DNA from: Acanthaster planci
Lineage: Eukaryota > Echinodermata > Asteroidea > Valvatida > Acanthasteridae
Direction of reading: 5' to 3'
DNA: 59,402 nucleotides
Assembly (NCBI RefSeq): GCF_001949145.1
Contig: NW_019091458.1
Coordinates: 648,637 to 708,038, forward strand
Shown here: positions 52,182 to 59,402 of the stretch, piece after piece
Layout of the letters: each line of letters starts with the position of its first letter
Position numbering within the stretch: the first letter of the stretch is position 1
The notes under the pieces: generated by a model
Seen by the model: the letters and a program-made list of their open reading frames with translations, nothing else
The model's database searches: none
Told to the model about the DNA's origin: nothing
Made by a program: the position numbers and the translations under genes

Positions 52182-52246
52182 TTACCGTGACCCAGGATTT
52201 TCATGTTGCGGGACCGTTCCCCCTCAAATCACTCCCGCGATCTTAC

Positions 52247-52514
52247 CTTTGAATCGCTGTTTGGTTGGCTTCCCACCGGTGTGTCCCCCGGCCTGCATGC
52301 TGGTGGAAGGTTTGGGATCGCTGGGCAACCCCCTGGTCGTGCTGTTCACACCGCTCAGGACCTGGGTATGCTGTACGCAGGGCGGTTGGCTGACCGGCCC
52401 GGGCCCACCAGGTGCAGGGGGCGCTGAGGCGGGCGGCGGTCCCACCATGGTAGCAGCACCGCACGTAGCTGGCACGGCCTCGCGTACATCACTCGACGAT
52501 GCATTGGCAGCCAT
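52247..52514 (-). CDS. First coding exon of an unidentified minus-strand gene
   Basis: ATG at 52514-52512 sits in an optimal start context (AAG before, G after). The frame runs 89 codons plus one base to a good donor, CAAAG before GTAAGA (GT at 52246-52245). The peptide starts MAANASSSDVREAV. It has a Pro/Ala/Gly-rich stretch at residues 25-40 (GPPPASAPPAPGGPGP) and a Ser/Thr/Gly-rich part at about 53-81. It ends in a basic patch, KPTKQRFK. No signal peptide or membrane segment is visible; this looks like the disordered N-terminus of an intracellular, perhaps nuclear, protein. The frame is open 20 codons further upstream, but that extension is Phe-rich, being the translation of a poly-pyrimidine tract. 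GC and CpG are far higher than in the rest of the window, as expected for a 5' exon. I do not recognise the family. Confidence 0.6.
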
Positions 52515-52548
52515 CTTCTCTGCCCGGCAAAAAAAAAGAAAAAAATAA
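52515..52548 (-). promoter_or_regulatory. Pyrimidine tract and possible splice acceptor just before the start codon
   Basis: On the minus strand a T-rich tract (about 52545-52529) runs into GCCGGGCAG (AG at 52521-52520), followed by AGAAG and the ATG. This could be a real 3' splice site, with the start exon preceded by an untranslated exon or a spliced leader. It could also just be 5' UTR. AAGATGGCTGCC around the start also resembles a YY1 site. Confidence 0.3.
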
Positions 52549-52637
52549 CTCGACCCCGGCGCGAATGGAAACACTTCTTGTTAGGTGTTCAAGTTCAAAC
52601 CGGTACAGTCGTGCGCTGACTTGAGCTCCAATGTCTT

Positions 52638-52648
52638 GGGAAATTCCC
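52638..52648. promoter_or_regulatory. Perfect palindromic kappa-B site
   Basis: GGGAAATTCCC matches the Rel/NF-kappa-B consensus GGGRNNYYCC in both orientations. It lies 124 bp upstream of the minus-strand start codon. Confidence 0.4.
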
Positions 52649-53022
52649 AGTCCAGGTACGGCGGGATTTTAGGCGCTGACTGGTCCTCTGGGGCCTTGAA
52701 ATCGGCAAAGAAAGAGTTAAGTACCGTGCCATTACCCGGTACGATACATTCGTGGATCACGCTCTGCTTGTCAAAACGTACAAATGCCTTAACTATGTGT
52801 GTCTATGAGGCTGTACCATTATATTCCGCGGGTTGGAAACAGGTCAGAGGGATTGTGAGCAAAATGAAGCGCACTGGTTAAATTGAAAACAAGTGGATTA
52901 AAGCACTTTATCTCTGAGGAAGCTGTAAAGATATATGCCAAAAACAAAGATCATTCTAATCAAGGAATATTCAGGCTAAGTTCTCAGTACTTTTGAGTTT
53001 TACTCACGGTGTCGTCCCCTTG

Positions 53023-53035
53023 TGACCTTGACCTT
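53023..53035 (-). promoter_or_regulatory. Tandem nuclear-receptor half-sites
   Basis: TGACCTTGACCTT reads AAGGTCAAGGTCA on the minus strand. This is two AGGTCA half-sites with no effective spacer (DR0), which also contains TCAAGGTCA, the extended ERR/SF-1 half-site. It sits 42 bp from the CRE, within the shared promoter. Confidence 0.35.
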
Positions 53036-53064
53036 ACCCGCTTCTTCAAATCATAATAAATTGA

Positions 53065-53092
53065 TGACGTCATGGCGGAGTTACCGTTCTAG
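53065..53092 (+). promoter_or_regulatory. CRE, YY1-like site and a 6-codon upstream ORF
   Basis: A perfect CRE (TGACGTCA, 53065-53072) overlaps ATGGCGG (53072-53078). That ATG is in a strong context (G at -3, G at +4) and opens a six-codon frame, MAELPF, ending TAG at 53090-53092. The stop falls 20 bases before the main start at 53113. If transcription starts upstream of it, this is a uORF that could damp translation. If it starts within it, the element is a core-promoter YY1-type site. Confidence 0.4.
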
Positions 53093-53112
53093 TAATAGTT
53101 CATTTAAGGACA

Positions 53113-53414
53113 ATGAACTTTTTATCTGAATGTAAAATTTTGTCTGAGCTTTCATCTCACTATCAATTATCTCGATCGGAGCGAATCAAAATAGCTTTCA
53201 TTGGCTCTTTGGATAAGGGGGAGATCCCGTATAGGTCTGTGGTGGAAATTTGCAAAATAAATCACGAATTGTTTTCGATTTTAAAAAGCGCCAACAATGT
53301 GTCAGAATTTAATTTTTCATGTGAACATTATCCTTGTATCTGTTTGTTGGGAGTTGTATTCTGTTCTAAATTCATGAAACGGGCTAACTCAATTAAAAAA
53401 GAAGCTACGAAAAG
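53113..53414 (+). CDS. First coding exon of an unidentified plus-strand gene
   Basis: ATG at 53113 (A at -3) opens 100 codons plus two bases, ending at a donor GTTAGT (53415-53420). The frame continues only 13 codons past it to a stop. The peptide starts MNFLSECKILSELSSHYQLS and then reads RSERIKIAFIGSLDKGEIPY. It has several Cys, a hydrophobic stretch near 74-86 (YPCICLLGVVFCS), and a basic end (KRANSIKKEATK). No signal peptide is visible; it looks like a folded, probably helical, intracellular protein. It shares a promoter with the minus-strand gene. I do not recognise the family and find no certain second exon. A lone 113-codon frame could be chance, but start context, donor and promoter position argue for a gene. 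Confidence 0.45.
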
Positions 53415-56400
53415 GTTAGTTTCTGTCTACTCCAACATTAATTTTTTATTGTAGGACTACCGTTTTTCGACTTGTTTTGTTTTGTTTTCCTTCTTGGTTA
53501 TGATCAGTGATTGGAATATGGGTTTGATGCATTATTTCAATTTACATAAACATACAAACACAATAAGTTAATTCAAATATAACCTAAAAATTCAAAATTT
53601 GGAGAGCATTTTCAATAGTGTTTCTTTTCCCAATGATGATCATTTTTATTGCCACACGAAATTTTAGTAGGTTGTAGAAACGAAGGGAGTCGCCATGTTT
53701 CTCGCAGTCTGTTTAGTTACTTATTTTACATTGATGGAAACTCAATCCTGAGGCTGCTGAAACAGACCTTTGACACATTTCTTGTTCTTCGCGCTACGCA
53801 AATTGGTGTCCATGCCACAGCTATACAGGTTTGTCGAGTGAGGTTTCAAACATGTTTGGGTGTCATTTTCATACAAATAAAGTGTCGTCTTCATGAAATA
53901 TTCGGATTTGATGCAGGCTGTTTCAAACAATGGAGAATCCAATTTGGGTCATGGAGGGAGCAATATTTTCTGCAACCAGTGTCCAATCTTTTTTTTTTCA
54001 TCCGTGAAAGAATCCTCCCCACAGCCAAGGACGGCGCTGATATTATTTCTAAAGTGCTGGCGCTTTTAAGTCTTTTTAAAAAAAATATTAAAAGCAAACA
54101 CAACATAAAATAGAGCAGCCAAAACAAAATTGGCAACCTATGCCCAACCCATTTTTTCTTAGCCTATTTGTCTTCAAGCTACAATCAAAGCGACTGAGAA
54201 CGTAGACGAAAATCTCCTCTAACACATTCTGGGCCGTGTCTTCTTCTTCGGGTAGATGGCACTTAACCATCATAAAACTCAATTATGGGGGGGTGGTTTT
54301 TCAGGTTTGGTTCTGTGTTCGATTTTACCATGCAGTTTGTCGGGTTTAGATGTGAGGATTTTGTAATAAAATTTGAGAAATTTTCGAAACCTTAAACTTG
54401 TGTGTTTGTTTTCTTCCTCACAACAGCTTTGCTCGGTTCGTTAATTGGAACAGGCAGTTTCCTTGTGCACTGAAGTTGCCAAGTGATGATTTGCTTTAAG
54501 TGTCAGTGGCAACCTCTGAGGGAAGCGGCAATGCCCCCTCTCCCCCAAAAACTTAAGCCACAAAAGTTATTTTTTTGAAAAGAAATTTGAGAAATGCGAT
54601 TTAGGGGGACTATTTCTCTTCACACTTTCCTCCCTTATACAAATCAACACCTAATCCATTACATGTGTCCCCCATGTAGCCTCACCCCTTAGAAAGGCTT
54701 TAAAAGGTTTCATTAAAAAAAGCCAAATGTTTTGGCCCCCCCCCAAAAAAAAGACCACCACCACCCAAAAAATGGGTTCTGGATCCGCCCTTGATGAGGA
54801 TCCTGCGTGTTTGTGTATTTTGTTAGGTTTGTTGTTTTTTGTTACGCCTCAGTGAATGTGACTGTGAGAAAATTATTCACGGTCCAGTCGAAAAAAAAAG
54901 ATGTAACTGGACTAAGGAAGGACCTCTCAAAGTGACCTCATCCCATGTCCTTTCAGGTTTCCTCCTGTAAAACAAACAGAAGTTTAAAAGAAGAGGCAAA
55001 TTTCAATATTTACCCCGTGAAGTATAGGCCCATCCCTCTTTCCAGTCTAGTGCTGAACACCTTTGGCGTAATGGGATGCCGATTACATGAACCAGAATTG
55101 ATCACTGATTGGCAATCAGAGTAACGAAAAAGGGACAGTGCGCCCAGAAATCGTTTGTTAACAGGGCAAGATTTTATTTGTCTCATGTCGTTAGAGTGCT
55201 CAACATTGCTCGGTAAACGTGGAGAAGCACACTCAGACTGCCTATTATTGTGTGGAGAATGCAAAAGGCAATACGGATCACGTTGTCGACAGCCACCAAT
55301 TACCACGTTGTTATGATGCTATGATGGATGCTCTGTTTGGCCGTGATTGCTGCTGTGATTAAAAATTAACACCTAATCCGGTCTGTCCAGCAGCACCTCG
55401 TCTGGACCGTCAACTCGATCGTCTGTATGCTGTTCCTTTAAGATCTGTGAATTCACTCCCCCCCCCGTTCAAAAGTTACAAAGCTAATCGACAGATTTAA
55501 TGCGCTTACCTCCCAAAGTGATGGTCACCACACTTGGGCAAAGGAACTAACAATTTTGTGTATCATTACAGCGTTTCTGGGTTTGGGATTTTGAATGGGC
55601 AAATTGGTTTTTTGCCTATAATTCAATGATTATCATTCTCTAATATGTGAAAGAACTCCCCTTCGAAAGAAGCGGTTACTATTTTAAAGTGTTGTTGCCT
55701 GCAATTCAAAAATAAATAAATTAAATTAAACAAAAAAGTAAACAATAAAATAATGACAACATGTCGGTCTGGAGGCTGCTAGATACGCCACTGTCTGGTG
55801 TTCGATAAATTGTGCTCTTATTGCTGATCCTGTTGGGAGATGCTTCCATAAAACACAACGGAGCAGACAGCTTTATGGCACACAGTATTATAAAGCAGTT
55901 GCAGACGACCCAATGTAGCTGAGAACGAACAACCTGCAACTTCAAGATTGCTAGGTTACCTCTTTGTGAGATTTGTCAATTTCTTCCAAAATGTATATAG
56001 CCAAAACTATACCACATGGAGGGATTTTTCTGAATACCATAGTTACAGGAAGCATATATACCCATAATCCATGAGCCCCGAACCACGTCTGGTATTCATT
56101 TACTGCATTCAAGCGAGTTGGAGAGATCACCCCCTCCCCTTTTCCTTTTTCTGGCCCACCCAATCTTCCCCACCACAGAAAAATTCTAGCAAAAGTCTCT
56201 TCGTCATGCCTTTGACATCTTTTCTTGCTTGATATTATTCTCATTTTCATGTATCTAGGACGTAGGGTGTTCCCCGTTTGTATTTACCCTGGGTGTAATG
56301 CAAAAATAATCTGCTTGAATGTGATTTATCAGTCGCTTGACTACTCGGTACATGTGGACAAAAATAATGCGCAATCTCCGATGGAAACCAGTGAAACACC

Positions 56401-59400
56401 CTTGCGTTCATTCTCTCCTTTTCCTTCAAGTGGGACCGCCCTTACGTGATAAGCCCCACCTACGTGCAGTGCCACCTCCTCTCGTCTCCTGTTATTTTGG
56501 GCTCCAACTAACCGTATATTTGTATTTCAACATCAATCAATTTCATTCGGATCGTACGCAATCACATTTTCGCGTGTAATGCAGATGTTTTACGCAGACA
56601 TGTTATCAACGCACAAAGCATAGTGCAGTGTGAAACACTCATGTATAATTAACGACGGCTTCGCTCTTAATTTTGGTGATGATGAGTTCGATGATGAAAG
56701 TTATTGTGATTTTACATGGGCAATTAAAATATACTAAAACTTACGCGCAAAAGATGGTCTTCTTGTTTATATACCGAAGCAAGGAGCACCCAGATTTTCG
56801 AAATTCTGCACGACTAAAATAATAACATAAACTTCAAGGGCAATTCGGACACACCGCGGTCGGATTCGATAGTGATGCGGTTACTAACAACCATACAGAC
56901 ACCTGCTGCAATTAGAACGGTTTCTTTCAAAAGCGCCCTCATACGAGTCATAATGGAATGATTGGGGTAGGCTCGATGGGAGAGTGAATTTCTCTTGCCA
57001 AAGGTACTTCATATTTTTTTGGGGGGGGGATACAAACAACAAAAGAAATCTTGTGAAGCTCTTATCATGTCTAACAAATATGTAGAGATTACAAGTGTCT
57101 GATGAGGCGAAGCTGTGCATGCAGTTTTCTGCCGACCAAAATGCCATCATTTTCGCACGAAAACTTCCGATACTGGCTTTTATGTGATCGGGGGGAAGTT
57201 TCCTGCCAAAACTTAGCGCAGCATTTTGAGTAAGGAGCAAGTTGGAAATCTACTGATGCATGTACTAGATGCTGAATGGAAATCCCTCCCCTTGAACATT
57301 AAGGGAATGTGCATTTTCAGGCAAACGGTGTTTCCGACCAAGAGTGACCTTGCTGTAAATCCTACATCCTATCGGAATGCAAAAAAAGGTTGCATGCCGT
57401 AGTAATTTCAACACATCCCCTTTGTCTTGGCGCAACGCAGTTTTCATGTCTCAAATAACTGTAGATCTCGCTGATTTTTGGCTCACTGCAAAGGACACCA
57501 ATCACCGGGGGCATCCGTACACCTTTTGCAGGACTTAAAATGGGGTGGGGCATGGCTGATGCCTGATGGTCTTACAACTGCCCCGCGTACCAAACAGCAC
57601 AGCAGTTTATTCTGTGTAACGAGGCTCGCTTTAATTGACGCGTCTCATGGCAAGAGCGCCCTCATGTGCCTAAGATCTACTCCTGGAACGATATTCCCGT
57701 AGACCTGTGACTCTGTTGTCTTGAAAGATATGTTCTTGGACAATATCTTAGTATTGAAAAATGCTCAGAAGTCTCAAGGAAAAAGTACAGCGATTGCATA
57801 AAATACCGTTCGATTTAGTTACTATAGATCTATAAGAGTGAGTTACCGGTATGTATCCATCGGCCAATTGTACCTACTTGGCTGAATAATTTTAGAAAAA
57901 ATGACACTGTATTGTCATCTTATTTCTGTCCTTTAAGACCTTACCTTTGTTTAGTTGTAGTCTTATCAAGTGGTTTTCGTATAGTGGCAGAGAAAACTGT
58001 TAAGTGATTCGGGCCCATTGTGACACAGAATCACGAATCATCACGACACAATGTGCACATGAATTAATAGGTAGAAATGGCCATACCCTATGCACCATTT
58101 AAAGAGAACCAAGTCCTAACAACCGGGCACCATAAGTCACCAGAAAACACCCCTTTATTACTGATGCCCTTGTGGACGGTAAAAAGAGACAGTTGTTCTC
58201 ATAAGAAAGCACATAAGATGGCCCGTGGCGGGTAGACAAAAACAACTGAGCGGCGGAGAGATAGAGAGAAGGGGGAAGAGACAGAGAAAATGGAAAGTAC
58301 ACCGTCTTGCGTGTCAATGAACTGGGCCTTGTATGTAATTATCGCGCCGTGAACTTCGCTGAATAGCCGAAGGGTGGAAACTCAGCTAAGCGTGGTGGTT
58401 AGCTATGGGTTAGCTAAGCGCGATTAACTGGTTTTCAGACAGTTCGATATGCATAATGCATAAAGGCTGCTGATGATCGTGAGCGATGCATGCAATATCG
58501 TGCGTTTGTAAGCTGCTGGTGTCTTTCCCATGGTGAGGGCGCGCGATGGAAGGTCGTTTGAAGCGAACAAGAAAAAAATATTGGCCAATAAGGTAACATC
58601 CTAGCTCCATCAACATCATTTTCCCTTCCTGGCGACTCACTACGAAATTAGACCCTTGATTTTGCCGAGTGCACTTGAAACACGGTGGCACAGTACGCTC
58701 CGGACGAGCCAAGGTCCGGCCGCGACGGTAATTGCAAGGAGGTTAGGAAAGAAAATCGAAAATTCTGTGGAGAAAATTGATTCCTTGTGAAAACAAACGG
58801 CAGGTTCATTAACCGAGGGACAGAGACTGGGGCTAGAGGAAAACGCAATGCTCGCTGGCGGCAGGAAGACGGTTTGACAGACAGCTCTTGCCGAGAAATT
58901 CCCCGTTGTCTTCCCCGAATGATGTTGCTCACCTCTCAAATTTAGAGCCTTGTAGTTTTTGTTTGTTGTTTTACTTACAGGCGTTTATAATGTATACGTT
59001 GCGTTGAATGCCTTATAAAATTACTTTTAACATAAAACAACGTGGGGGGGGGCACGTATCAACAACAAAATTGACAAACGGTGTTAGGGGTATCAATTCA
59101 GAGGTAGTTTCAAGAAAAGTGGTGATTTTTATCTCCATTCTTTCTAAAGTCTTTCCCCTTCCCCTTTTCTCTCCCCCCCTTTTTTTGGGGGGGGGGCTCT
59201 TTGGAAGCGCCCCTGTCCCCACTACCACACCCATGTGTATGTAGGGCGTATGAGTTGTCCCTTTTTAATTCTATGGTTCTCTATCTTGTTGGCCTCGGTG
59301 GAGGGCGGTCGGTTGAAAAAAGGGGTAAAAGATTATATGTACGATGGATGCGTCTAAGGCTGAAGAAAACGGTGCAAAGTGTTCAGTGTATGATTGGCTT

Positions 59401-59402
59401 GC
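53415..59402 (+). other. Probable intron and/or intergenic sequence
   Basis: No second exon can be assigned with confidence. Contents: overlapping frames on both strands at 53649-54136, polypurine and polypyrimidine runs (54730-54760, 59042-59050, 59160-59196), GCGCCCTC words at 56933-56940 and 57656-57663, and TACCGGTA at 57844-57851. A tidy acceptor-like tract ends ACTTACAG at 58973-58980, but no useful frame follows. CpG is visibly more common at 56.3-59.0 kb than in the left half of the window. Confidence 0.35.
53649..54136. other. Stretch open on both strands, possible decayed mobile element
   Basis: A 154-codon plus frame (53649-54113) overlaps minus frames of 66 codons (53742-53942) and 81 codons (53891-54136). 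The minus reading (for example SAPSLAVGRILSRMKK) is not a motif I can assign. Low stop density on both strands with no splice flanks is more like a decayed transposable element or chance than a host exon. No terminal repeats are evident. Confidence 0.2.

Larger units (their letters stand above)
37341..52246 (-). other. Probable first intron of the minus-strand gene
   Basis: If the exon at 37159-37340 is real, this is a roughly 15-kb intron that follows the GTAAGA donor at 52246-52241. If not, the intron is even longer. It contains the minisatellite, the second assembly gap and candidate regulatory blocks, but no convincing exon. The 153-codon plus frame at 45090-45551 is within chance expectation. 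A minus-strand acceptor-like tract (TCTGTTTAAG, near 47118-47110) precedes a short protein-like frame but lacks a donor. Confidence 0.4.
52515..53112. promoter_or_regulatory. Putative bidirectional promoter between divergent genes
   Basis: The two divergent start codons are 598 bp apart. The interval is CpG-richer than the long territory to its left and contains no dispersed repeat that I can see. It holds a palindromic kappa-B site (52638-52648), TGACCTTGACCTT (53023-53035), a perfect CRE TGACGTCA (53065-53072) and ATGGCGG (53072-53078, YY1-like). No TATA box is obvious, which fits a CpG-type housekeeping or developmental promoter. The 98-codon plus frame at 52585-52881 inside it is treated as chance. 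Confidence 0.5.

Noticed and set aside
1-59402. tRNA, rRNA, CRISPR array, bacterial-type operons, viral genes
   Set aside because: I looked for tRNA B-box words, repeat-spacer periodicity, clustered long ORFs and ribosome binding sites and found none; the window is ordinary eukaryotic nuclear DNA in these respects.

Overview
This is eukaryotic, almost certainly marine-invertebrate, genomic DNA and not a microbial accessory region. It is AT-leaning, has no gene-dense strand and no long coding frames, and carries two runs of N from a draft assembly. It is saturated with the palindromic word ACATGT/TACATGTA and also enriched in the octamers TACCGGTA and TAGGCCTA. That flavour reminds me of invertebrate deuterostomes such as echinoderms, but this is recollection and not proof. 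I see no bacterial operons, CRISPR array, rRNA or tRNA.

Layout. Positions 1 to about 52.2 kb are a long exon-poor territory holding inverted-repeat (foldback) elements at 1287-1649, 6147-6460 and 11902-12418. A terminal-inverted-repeat-bounded insertion lies at 29201-30075. A 28-bp minisatellite (41420-42256) is interrupted by an assembly gap. Several stretches of complex, repeat-free sequence carry recognisable transcription-factor words and are candidate cis-regulatory blocks. Two possible minus-strand internal exons (37159-37340 and 7885-8083) and one unusually long plus-strand ORF (22831-23490) are the only protein-like signals there.

The best-supported genic feature is a divergent pair around 52.2-53.4 kb. 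A minus-strand coding exon (52247-52514) begins with an optimal start context and ends at a good GTAAGA donor. A plus-strand coding exon (53113-53414) ends at a GTTAGT donor. The roughly 600 bp between them contains a perfect CRE (TGACGTCA), a YY1-like ATGGCGG, a perfect palindromic kappa-B site and tandem TGACCT half-sites, so it reads as a bidirectional promoter. The candidate exon at 37159-37340 is splice-flanked and its phase fits the first minus-strand exon exactly. If it is real, the minus-strand gene has a first intron of about 15 kb, and much of 1-37 kb would be later introns or downstream sequence.

I cannot name either gene. The minus-strand product starts with a disordered Pro/Ala/Ser/Thr/Gly-rich segment ending in a basic patch; the plus-strand product starts with a compact, probably helical region. 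Positions 53.4-59.4 kb look like intron or intergenic DNA with somewhat more CpG. Most other open frames look like chance.
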